Shown: positions 12,506 through 22,035 of the stretch, one piece after another
How the letters are laid out: every line of letters begins with the position of its first letter
Numbering within the stretch: the stretch's first letter is position 1
NCBI GenBank assembly: GCA_950295325.1
Contig: OX485807.1
Span: 19,191,666-19,255,665, forward strand
DNA: 64,000 nt
Source of the DNA: Polytrichum commune
Lineage: Eukaryota; Streptophyta; Polytrichopsida; Polytrichales; Polytrichaceae
Direction of reading: 5' to 3'
Notes under the pieces: generated by a model
What the model was told of the DNA's origin: nothing
What the model saw: the letters and a program-made list of their open reading frames with translations, nothing else
Database searches by the model: none
Translations under genes and position numbers: made by a program

Positions 12506-12731
12506 TCAATAAAAATAGAAAGGAAGAATCATGAGAAAGAATAAGGTTAGAATAAGGCTACCATGTTAATCCAAAGAGGGATACGAGTTATTCCATATTA
12601 TTTGTGTGAACCAATGAAGAAAAAAAAAACAAAGCAAGGAGAGCATGAGACCATCTCATTCCAAGCATTGTTCATATGCCTTTGTATAGGTGTCTATGCT
12701 TGTGCAATCTAATATTTTATTGATTCCAATA
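12475..12731 (+). repeat. 3' LTR of Copia element
   Basis: Starts TGTAGAAGGTAGAGCA and ends TTCCAATA, followed by TGGCT at 12732-12736, identical to the five bases before the 5' LTR. Same family as the solo LTRs at 20.9 and 41.8 kb. Confidence 0.93.
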
Positions 12732-12736
12732 TGGCT

Positions 12737-14191
12737 ATAGTCTCATGTGAGTGGATTACCTATCCTCTACAGAGAGGAAAGGCTAATGTATGATGCCAAG
12801 AGTCTGAGATAGACTATGGTGTTGGAAAATATGAGGAGTCGATAGTCTGGTGAAGACAGGAAATCTTGAAGCGAGGGAGATACAACAATCTTGAATGATT
12901 AAGATTTCTTTTTTAAAATCATAATATACTACCAAGTCCATGGACTGAAGAGTGATTGAGTCTAAATTCACCATGAATGTGTAGATTCTAAGAGATAAAT
13001 GAAAGTATTATAAGAAAATCCTACATGGTCTGTAGTACATATATAATCCTCATCATTGGCTGATTCAATTAGGAATGTTCATGATAATATTGGATCATGA
13101 ACAATTTGAGGCATTCGGGATAAGTTCAAATTGAGAACTCAAAAGCTAATGGAATCCATACTCTTCATCATAGTTGATAGTGTAATTAAAATGGGATTGA
13201 GGGATAATAAGAATTATTAATTTGCAAATCTGAGACCTCTTTAGCTTTCAGTGCAATATATTGTGTAGAGAAGTGCAGGCTATGGAATGGTCCAATACAA
13301 TCATGTTTCTCATGAGAAGGTGGAGGGCGAAAGGTCAATAGTCTGAGGAGATCATTGAACAGTCAAGCAAGACCATAATCTTTCAAGTGTTTTTGAGAAG
13401 CTCAAGAGTTGGGAGAGGTTATGATCACGTAAGCCCAAACCTTAGCAAAAAGGTCCTTAACCAGAGAGGACAATAAATGAGTGAATCAAGTAGAACATAA
13501 TCTAATGATATTCATTCTTTAATGCATATTGACTACATTAGGGATGGATGGCCAGTATGAAATTAAATTTTGATGGATAACAAAAGGATTAACTATGAAT
13601 CATGGTGTTTTTAATCATTGTGATTAAGAAGTGATATTATCAACAGAAAGTAAAGACAATTGCCAGATAGTATAACTAAAACCATCTTTAACCAAGAAGG
13701 ACTGAAGATCCTATAAAAATGACTGAACTACCCTTTCAAGTTTCACTAAAAACGATTAATAAAAACAAGACCATTGCTCACACCAAAGTGCCCTTGGCTT
13801 TGGCAACAAGACGCAAATAAGATATTTTAAGCAAAATAGTTGACCATGGTTGTGCCTATGCTTGAGCACCACACTTTGTCCAATTACAATGAACCCATTG
13901 CTAGACAATTGTTTGGGTAATTAATGTGAGATGGAATGAGTGTCACAGTTGCATGTATTGACATTGAGATATTTTAAAAGTCTTTATCTCCTAAATCATA
14001 AGATGATTGTTTGTTAAAACCCAAAACACAATGAAATGAACATGTTTTTTTCCCTAAATGAACTTATTTGTGACACCTAGATCATACAAAAATCACCTTT
14101 TAAGTCTTCCCTAAGTGTTTCCCTGCATCTGTTTGTAGCCGAATTCTAAACTACACCCACTTTCACTTCCAATGAGAAAGTCATTGAGCAT
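12737..14191. other. gene-free, continuation of pre-insertion unit
   Basis: The sequence resumes with CTATAG-type motifs (12729, 12812, 12841, 13338) seen before the Copia insertion. No protein-like frame is visible. The rest is ordinary AT-rich DNA. Confidence 0.5.
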
Positions 14192-14204
14192 TTTTCATCC
14201 ATAA

Positions 14205-14582
14205 GATAGATAGAAGATAGATAGAAACTCCGGTCCCTTTTTAGCAAGGGGCCGGCGTGAATAAAGTGTCCGTTCATAATGCCAATGACCCGATGCCCAC
14301 TGGACAAGGGGGGCATTGGGACAATACTACTCTCCCCTTTCGAGGATGGACACTATAGTGACACACTATACTAGTTCCTAGCTAGCCACTAGTGCCTTGA
14401 AGATACCGGACATGGTATCCCCCCAAAGGGCTTTGAGGTACCCATACAACAAGGTCCAAGGACCCCCCACCATAGTTGGGTGGACTAAGGTGGTGAGCAC
14501 CACGCCGGCATGGGGAATAGAACCCACAACCTCCTCATTGGGGGCCATGAGCCCTAACCACCAAGCCAAGGCCCGTGGTGCC
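14205..14582 (-). mobile_element. tRNA-derived SINE with target duplication
   Basis: A 378-bp element on the minus strand. The head at the 14582 end has a Pol III A box TGGCTTGGTGG (14558-14568) and B box GGTTCTATTCC (14514-14524), 33 bases apart. The body runs through a non-coding stretch and ends near 14205 in a short TATCTATCT-type tail. Both sides carry the same 13 bases, TTTTCATCCATAA on the plus strand (14192-14204 and 14583-14595), as left by LINE-mediated insertion. The open frames in both directions across it are incidental. I did not recognise a named SINE family. Confidence 0.9.
14514..14568 (-). promoter_or_regulatory. internal Pol III promoter (A and B boxes) of SINE
   Basis: The A box at 14568-14558 and B box at 14524-14514 both match the consensus well; the B box differs from GGTTCGANTCC at one base. 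This bipartite internal promoter would drive RNA polymerase III transcription of the SINE. Confidence 0.8.
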
Positions 14583-14595
14583 TTTTCATCCATAA

Positions 14596-15634
14596 CATTT
14601 AACTCAACGATTGCATCAAACAAACAAAGAGAAAAGCATCAAAAGTTAGCCACAATCCAAAGAGAAAAACTCAAGGTAGCCATTGAGCACTCCAACAACG
14701 TCTAGTTTGTAAAACCTACAACCCAAATGCAAACCCTAACAATAATGTACAAGATAGTCATTGAGGATTATTACCATATGTCAACAAATGATGAAAACCT
14801 GAATTGGATGTAACTAACACATTTATTGTCAAAATCTTCTCTAAAACTTAGGGGCCCCTTTTGTACATTTACCTTTACTTCAAAATTCTTAATAGCCTTT
14901 CTAATAGTACACACTAGAAAAAAGTAATACCTCTCTCTTACGTATATTGTGTACATTAATGCCTCAAGTAATACTCCTTCTTACACTCACATTAGCACGC
15001 ACATTGTAAAAAGAGTCCATACCCCGGGAATAGCCATGGCTATGTTCAAACAACATTGTCGCAAAGCTTGGCCACAATATGGCCTAACATAGGTCATGGG
15101 TCGCAATAGTGCATTGGTGTTGATTTCCATGTGCAATCTCACCAACCCATGCACATCTCCTTAGTGTCTACTTTACATCAAACGCTTTCTTGGCTTCTAT
15201 TGATGCAATGTCCTATGCTATCTTCTCCGTTGCTCACTTGTTACTAATCTCAAACCTTTTTTTTTTCTAATTTCTTCAACCTCTGCCTTCTTGAGGGCTT
15301 TCTCTTCCAATATCACAATGTATTTATCAGATGCCACCCATACATGGGTAGGAGGTGATGAACAAACTTTGCATGTCAATGTAATTGAACTATGACGGCC
15401 TGTTTCATAATTTGTAATTTGTCGGATGTCAACAAGATTGAATTATTATAATTAAAAAATGAGTGCACTCCCTCTCCTCCTCCTTCCACTTGTAGTTGGT
15501 AGGGTGTGTAGAATCAAAATCCTAGAGATGTTTGGTTCCTCTTTCACCACCGATACATCAAATGTGGTCAGGAATGACTTACTCATCCTCACATTGTATG
15601 CTCATAATCACCTCTTCTTCATGTTGTTCTGCCT
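14596..15634. other. no gene seen
   Basis: AT-rich DNA with scattered short open frames and no recognisable motif. The right end may contain the 3' flank of the transposase relic that follows. Confidence 0.5.
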
Positions 15635-16790
15635 TCAGTGGCATACCATCCCCATCAATATCCATGTAGTAGTGACTTGCATTTTCCATCTCCAAAGGAT
15701 GTGCACTCCAAGAGTCCCTTCCTCAATCTCCTCAATGGCAAGTGATGATTGCTCAACCTCCACGAACGCCTCCCGCATGCGAGGCCAACATTTGTTTGGC
15801 GCCATATTATCGTCCATATATTTTGTGTCAAGTGGTTGAATGTCCAAGGCCTTAAAGCCCATGATGTTTGAGGGTGTCGATGCCCACTTAAGGAGATTGA
15901 CACCAAATGTGTCAACTCCTCTTCCCTTGCTCCTGCCATTTTAGTGGCAAGTGACCAAATGTCATGGCAATGCCTAAAGGCACTCTTGAAGCTCTTAAAG
16001 CAAGAGACATCAAGTAGTGGGAGCATGTGGAAAGTGTAAGACAACAAAATGAGCAAATCCAATCCCATTCTTCTTGCTTGCTTGATAACCTTGATTGTCA
16101 CATGCGAGTTGTGACCGTTGAGAATCAAAAGGTGTTGGTTCTCATGCAACATAACCCCATCCACTCACTTGAACACATTTGATAAAATGCAATAGCCATT
16201 TGTTAATTAAGAATCCCACCATCCAAGCCTTGAGTTGCATGGCCATGCATGCACCTAGCTGAAATTTGTGGATGTAGTCTCTTTTCATCTGTTTATCATT
16301 AAATATGTTGAAATTGGGGATGCAATGCACCCTCCTATCATGTTGATACAACTAAGTACCAAATAGTGGTCCCACTCATTGGGTATAATTTTGTGGACTT
16401 GTCTAGCGCCTCGCCACCCCTCCATCCCTCTCCACTTGAGCTCCACCTTCACCGACGTTCCAAAATTGAGAGGGAGGGTAATTGCGTAGGCCTTAGACCA
16501 TTAGAGGATGTCATTAAATGGCGTCACTTTCTCCATACACAAGGCCTTGACCCTCCCCATCTCCGATCCTTGTGTCACTTTCATGGCAAGGCCCAAATTC
16601 CTCTTCCTATACCACTTCAAGCAACAACGTCCAAGATTGCCTTCTTAAAAAGGTGTATCACGGGATTGTGTGATCTCCACCACCTTCAACCTCAATTGAG
16701 TTAAACCAAGCAAATGACCGATTGTTCGCATTCACAAAATGTACTCAACCAACTCCACGTCCTCCCTCTCCATGAACACAACGTTCTTTC
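15635..16790 (-). pseudogene. DDE_1 (pogo/Tigger-like) transposase pseudogene
   Basis: Fragments in shifting minus-strand frames follow the order of a DDE_1 transposase. Around 16780-16700 there is MEREDVELVEYIL. Near 16480 FWNVGEGGAQ stands where the family has Asn-Cys-Asp-Glu. At 16310-16170 there is HCIPNFNIF, GACMAMQLKAWM and LLHFIKCVQ. At 16110 LILNGHNSHVTIKVIKQAR has Asn in place of the second catalytic Asp. LLDVSCFKSFKSAFRH keeps the third Asp. WASTPSNIMGFKALDIQPLD at 15890-15830 is the C-terminal part. Several stops and shifts separate the pieces. A live copy would cut and paste DNA; this one lacks two catalytic residues. I could not define terminal repeats. Confidence 0.85.
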
Positions 16791-18892
16791 TTCTCGAAAG
16801 GGTCGAAGATAATAAACTTACCAAGCGTGCCGTGCTAGACTTATGCAAGTGTTGTGGATGGATGAATCGGAGAAATTGGCATGGCGTGTGTTCATGGAGC
16901 GGCTACAATTGTTGGTTGTTGCAAAGTTGGTGTCCATGTCCATGTCCAAGGGATTCTCATGTGGTTGCCCCTCCCCTTCATAATCATCCTTAATCATTAT
17001 ATTCGTTAATTAAAGACTTTGGAAAGTCTCAAAATAAATGCAAATGAATAATATCTAGTTCAATTTCTTATGATGATGACATGTATTTGTGCCAAATTGG
17101 TTAGTGCCGCCCATGCAAATCACTTTATAAAGTCACATTGAATACGTCCTTCAATAGTCTCAAAATCATGAAAAAATCTCCGAATATAGTTATGATCGTC
17201 ACTCTCATGGGCATCTTGTACAGAGTAGTAGCCTTGTAGGTCCATCTCGGGTAGTAGCTTGAAAATCTCCTCATTCTTTCTCCAACCTCTTCCTGAATTT
17301 GTCCTCTTCGTCTCTCCAATCAACACAACAAGTGGATTTGCTCAAGCTCAATCTCAAGTGGATGTTTACTTTGATAATGTGAAAGTTGATTGTTGTTCCC
17401 AATCACACCCTCATTCTAAATTTCTCATGTTCTAAGTTTACGCTCATCAACGGCCTTTGTAGGTCATGTTTCACCACGTCGTAGCTGCCTAAGCACCATG
17501 AATGGATAGAGTTGGCATTTATACTTGCCCTTGCGTGCATCCTCATGTTACCAAATCTAGAGCTGCAACTGCAGTTCGTCAACAAATCAAGTGTCGACAC
17601 TAGGTGCTTTGGTGGGCGTAGCCACCTCTCTCCCACCATCATGAGATCATCCTTGAATTAACAAGGTGACTCCCTTGATTTGTCGCTAATTGCCTCTAAT
17701 TACAACATATTTTCTGAGCGTGGGCTCTAGCTCAATACTTGTTATGCTAAGATCTAGTCAAATTGGTCAATATTGGATACGTAAAGCCTAAAGCAGGCAC
17801 CTACATTAAATGTCTAAGTGGATGATAATATAGGTGTCGGCTTTAGGGCATTGACGGAATTAAGAACACTTATCTTAGTTGTCATACATGTGAATACAGG
17901 TCTCCCCAATTATTTAGGTTGTTGTGTCTAGAATGGTTTAGAAGTTTTGAGTGCTTAATCTAATCTTTTTTCAACACATGTCTTCTTGGTATCCGTTATT
18001 CGATTCACAACCAACCATACACCACCCAAGTATAGGTGTATGTGTAAGACCACACACCGAATCAGGCACATCTGCTTTAATCAATGGAGGATTTTGAAAA
18101 ACCTTAGATTGCTTACCACGTGGTTGTTTCACCCTAGCACAGTGAAGAAACTAGCAACAAGCTAGCAACTGCTCATTTTGCAGAGTTGCCCAACATAAGT
18201 GGGAGATAATTGTTGCAAAATTCATGGCACCAGAAGTGCAACACCCTAGCGTTCAGTCATGTTAGATTCACCTCGTGCATCAAATGGTGGATTCCCAAGT
18301 CCAAGAGATTGACTCGAATGAACTACCACCACAAACCAATGGCCCAACCACTGTGGGACACCATCAAACATTCTCAAAGTATACCCATTGTGATATGCTG
18401 GAAGTCAACTGGAATAGAATTGTATGAGATTCCCCACTGGATCCCAAAATTCCCAAAACTGGTTATATTGTACGGTATGTGGGAGGGCGTGCATGGTCAC
18501 ATGTAGATGAATCCATTCAAAATAACTAAACCTAAAACTGTTTCCTAAGCTTCGTAGTTGTATACATATATTAATTGCAGGCCCCAGCCTAAGAAAAAGC
18601 CATTGTATATTGGGAAATGCACGACTCCCAAGTGCCCTTGTAGTACTACTTCAACATTACATTGCCTCACGAGGGTGGGAGTCTTGCCACGTAGTGTTTG
18701 ATTTCTACGTCGGAAGTTGCATGTCCTTGGAGATCAAAAGTGGTGTGTGAAGGACCACCAACTTTATAGGACACGATTAGTATTCTTTTTGTGAACTTCC
18801 ATAACTTTTGTAAGCAACTACGTACATGATGCTCTCTTTGTGATTGAAGCTTTGATGATTAGCACAAAATGATTGTGATTAAAAAGCTGTGA
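16791..18892. other. no gene recognised
   Basis: Overlapping minus-strand open segments at 17120-17326 and 17403-17642 have a slightly protein-like composition and may be the outer part of the same transposon, but I recognise no motif. The remainder to 18.9 kb shows nothing. Confidence 0.45.
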
Positions 18893-19055
18893 TAATCCAC
18901 ACATGCTTGTCGAAAAGTTCATAGTACACAACGTGAGTGTTCCCCCCATCAATGGAGAGTCCTGGATTTATAAGGGATTTCTTTGCTCATGTGATACATG
19001 GTTCCAGGGAACGCAACCAAGGAGATGTGTAATGTTATGGGACTATTGTTATCTA
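18893..19055. repeat. dispersed repeat, copy 1 (partner at 57.3 kb)
   Basis: The segment containing CACATGCTTGTCGAAAAG, CATGTGATACATGG and AACGCAACCAAGGAG has a diverged direct partner at 57294-57425. Function unknown. Confidence 0.6.
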
Positions 19056-19079
19056 TAGTCTCCACACATTGCTTGCTTC

Positions 19080-19245
19080 CAAGTTTTAAGGTCTAGCCTC
19101 GAGGGAGAGGGGGGAATGAATTTATGTTTACATGTTATAGCAAAATAAGTTTGTTTCCTTCCTTCCAAATTTTAAGGTCTAGCCTTGAGGGGAAGGAGGA
19201 AAGAACTCATGTTTACATTTTACAGCAAAATTCGGAGGCATATGA
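19080..19245. repeat. two-copy tandem duplication, about 85 bp
   Basis: TTTTAAGGTCTAGCCT followed by a purine-rich stretch and TTTACA...TAGCAAAAT occurs twice in direct orientation, starting near 19083 and 19168, with moderate divergence. Confidence 0.7.
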
Positions 19246-20292
19246 TAAAATTGGAATGGAAATATATGTTTGTAGATTTCACCTATGTGACATCGATAAC
19301 AAATGGAAATGGTTGCTACCTACCTCACATTGTTAGTTGTTGTGGACATAGGTGAGGTTTATTCCTTTGGAACATTAAGAGCACAATTGATTGGAGTTTT
19401 TGCTATCTATAACATCATAAATGACATTACCACCACATGTTTTTGCCTTGAATTTTTATCTTAGTATTTTGCATGGATCAAGAAAGTACCAAGTATTCAA
19501 TTTTGTAAAAAACCGAACTACATACCCTACAATTTAATTGGTGCAATACGGCTTGGTACTTAGAAGCAACCCATGACAAGTTCCTGGATTATTTGAAGTT
19601 GATATGGACTTACTGCTTGTTATTTCTAACTAGATATCAATTGGGGTATGGGTTTGTTGAATGCAATAGTGTGGTTTCATTCAGTGTGGGGTTGACAAAT
19701 ACTAGAAAGACTTTGGGTAGATTGAGGTCATTTTCTTTCGGTTTAGATCTACATAATTGCAAAAAATATGACTAGGGTTGATATGTAAATTTGTGCATAA
19801 GTTTCACATTAAACAAACCAAAAGTGCACATACAAAACCAAAAAGATGAGACTGAGAAATATTTTGTTGCTTAGAAACTCTCTCTCTAGCTCACTCACAC
19901 TTTCTCTCTCTCTCTCTCTCTCTCTCTCACTACAATCGGGCATGAATTGGGACCACACCATGCAATATGTGCAATAATTGGATTCGGTCACACTATATTT
20001 TTGAATTTGTGATAGTCACATTATGATTGTTAGTGTTTGTTTCGGGGTTTTCTTTTTCTTTTTCTCAAATATGAACTAAGAATTTGAATTTTCTTGCGAT
20101 GATGGTAACATTTGTCACTTTACCTCACTTGTGATGTGATGTGTGAAGTTGAGGCCATCGTCAAATTACTAAACTAAGTCATATCTAGACAAGAACACAC
20201 AGCCTTGTGAACACTCCAACTTATTGGTACCATCTATAGAACTTAAATTGACAATTTCTTCTCACATATGCCTCCCACCAAACAAAAGTACC
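19246..20292. other. no gene seen
   Basis: AT-rich DNA with a (CT)n microsatellite at 19903-19928. No coding or RNA feature is supported. Confidence 0.5.
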
Positions 20293-20668
20293 CAACGACA
20301 TCTTCAACACCTCCTTATATAATGGGCAAATAACGTATCTAGGGCATGCTTTCCTCATCGTTTCCCTTAATGAACGTTACAAGTACTTAGGAATCTTTGT
20401 ACTCTCATCGTCACACGGAAAATACAAAAAGAAATCACCGTCAAAATTTTCAACCTAAATATAAGTTGTTGTAAACAAGACAACGACATCTTCAAAACCT
20501 CCTTATATAATGGGCAAATAACATACCTAGGGCATGCATTCTTCATCCTTTCCCTTGATGAACGTTACAAGTACTTAGGAATCTTTGTACAATCATCCTC
20601 GCATGAAAAATACAAAAAGAAATCACCATCGAATTTTTCAACATAAATATAAATTGTTGTAAACAAGC
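20293..20668. repeat. tandem duplication of a 188-bp unit
   Basis: Two direct copies begin with CAACGACATCTTCAA at 20293 and 20481. They match closely over the full 188 bases, including AATGGGCAAATAAC and ACGTTACAAGTACTTAGGAA. The identity looks about 90% by eye. There is no coding potential. Confidence 0.88.
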
Positions 20669-20878
20669 TCTTTGCATCGTCAAATAGTATGAGGCAAAAA
20701 GAAATCCACATGTCAACAAAATCATTTGATTAGGCATGGGAACTCCTTCCATGCAACACATCCCTTCATTATTGATATGCAAGCTCAAGCTTGATGTCCA
20801 AATTCACTTGGCATGGTTTTTTTGTTCTTTGGGGGTCAATACAACATTATTATGGACTGCAACATTTTTGTAGAAGGT

Positions 20879-21141
20879 AGAGCATTAGATTGTTCGTAGT
20901 CAATAAAAATGTAATGAAAGAGGCACGAGAAACAATAAGGTTAGAATCAAGCCACAACGCTAGTCCGAAGAGGGATAAGAGTTATCCCATACTATTTGTA
21001 TGAACCAAAGAAAAGAAGAAAAACAATAAAAGGCAAAACAAGGAGAACATGAGATCATCTCACTCCAAGCATTATTCATATGCCTTTGTGTATGTGTATA
21101 TGTTTGTGCAACCTTATCTCTAGTCCTATTGACTTCCAATC
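20879..21141 (+). mobile_element. solo LTR, same Copia family, plus orientation
   Basis: Starts TGTAGAAGGTAGAGCA and ends TTCCAATC, aligning along its whole length with the LTRs at 7241 and 12475. It is flanked by ATTTT at 20874-20878 and 21142-21146, a perfect 5-bp target duplication. No internal region remains, so the element was probably lost by LTR-LTR recombination. Confidence 0.93.
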
Positions 21142-21335
21142 ATTTTTGAGGTTTTTTTAATACTACCCCAATTTATCATTACAATAAACCACAATATTTG
21201 ATTTCCAACTGGTTGTTGGTTCAACGACATTCAATTTTTAACATGGATATTTCTGATTTATTTAGGTTGCAGTAATTGGATCTTCTTCTTATTATAGGCT
21301 TTCTGTACTCTTACCACTCAAACTCCCTCTCTCTT

Positions 21336-21374
21336 CCCCCCCCCCCCAACCCCAACCCCAACCCCAACCCCAAC
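21336..21374. repeat. poly-C run and CCCCAA microsatellite
   Basis: Twelve C residues (21336-21347) run into about four and a half copies of AACCCC. The unit is the same as a ciliate telomere repeat but is short and internal, and is best read as a microsatellite. Confidence 0.8.
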
Positions 21375-21505
21375 TCTTCCTTAGGATCAACCCACTACAT
21401 AGTTGGCTCTTTCCTTAAAATCTAGGGGCTTGAGAAAAGGTAGACAAAGTAGTTGGACACAATATTTATTACAATTTAGTGGCTTCATAACATAGACATT
21501 ATTAT

Positions 21506-21570
21506 AAGGTGACAACACTACACCATAAAATTTCCCTCCTAAACATTTTATGGTGTAGTGTTGTCACCTT
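21506..21570. repeat. perfect 26-bp inverted repeat with 13-nt loop
   Basis: The arm at 21506-21531, starting AAGGTGACAACACTACACC, is exactly complementary to 21545-21570, with only 13 bases between. A transcript would form a strong hairpin. Candidates are a tiny foldback or MITE core, or a small-RNA precursor. The arm contains CACTACACC, a sequence common near plant MITE ends. Confidence 0.85.
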
Positions 21571-21711
21571 TCATTTGATGTGATGGAACATCGTCACTTG
21601 ATGATGTATATGGTACACCGCATCTAGTTTGATAATCTAATTTGAGCAAAAAAACCACTTGATGGGTGGTATGGGTAATAAATGGAACCTAAACCTCAAT
21701 AGGTGCACGAG

Positions 21712-22035
21712 ATATTGTATTTAGTATCATATGGTATTTTATGTCATTGTGGTAAATTTTCTAATGAAATTTCTTATGAATAAGTTTAAAGATCATGTCA
21801 TGTATGATTGAAATTTTGATGAACCCCATGACACTTGTTGAAACAAAGTTTGATATATTTGCATCCTAACATTCTTGTAATGAAATATAAGATGGTTGAT
21901 TGAAATTAGATGATAAATAACTTATTCAGTGACAATAATTGCAACATTGTAGATCTATAATGCGCAAATATTTTTACAAGGAATGTTCGACAAATAAATG
22001 TTAGGTTTACATGTATTGTTGGTGACACTGCTCAT
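21712..22035. repeat. diverged copy of the MITE family of 26.7 kb
   Basis: GTATTTAGTATCATATGG, GGTATTTTATGTCA, TTCTTATGAATAA, GACAATAATTGCAACA and a final GGTGACAC appear in the same order as in the copies at 59385-59757 (same orientation) and 26682-27063 (opposite). The terminal palindromes are eroded here. Confidence 0.6.

Larger units (their letters stand above)
7241..12731 (+). mobile_element. decayed full-length Ty1/copia LTR retrotransposon
   Basis: A complete but dead element of 5491 bp. It has a 5' LTR (7241-7510), a primer-binding site directly after it (7511-7525), a leader with tandem repeats, gag, then pol in the Copia order protease, integrase, reverse transcriptase, RNase H, a purine-rich tract and a 3' LTR (12475-12731). 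It is flanked by the identical 5-bp duplication TGGCT at 7236-7240 and 12732-12736. The two LTRs are alike throughout but clearly diverged (roughly 85-90% by eye), so the insertion is old. Coding regions carry many in-frame stops and several frameshifts. Two solo LTRs of the same family lie at 20879-21141 and 41829-42073. Confidence 0.95.

Noticed and set aside
14378-14705. Protein-coding gene on either strand over the SINE
   Set aside because: The open frames cross the Pol III boxes and target duplication of a SINE; their residues match nothing.
16366-16993. Plus-strand ORFs near 16.4-17.0 kb
   Set aside because: They are the antisense of the transposase relic, whose minus-strand fragments are recognisable.
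21336-21374. CCCCAA repeats as a telomere or ciliate signal
   Set aside because: Fewer than five units, internal, next to a poly-C run and surrounded by plant-type retrotransposons; a microsatellite explains it.
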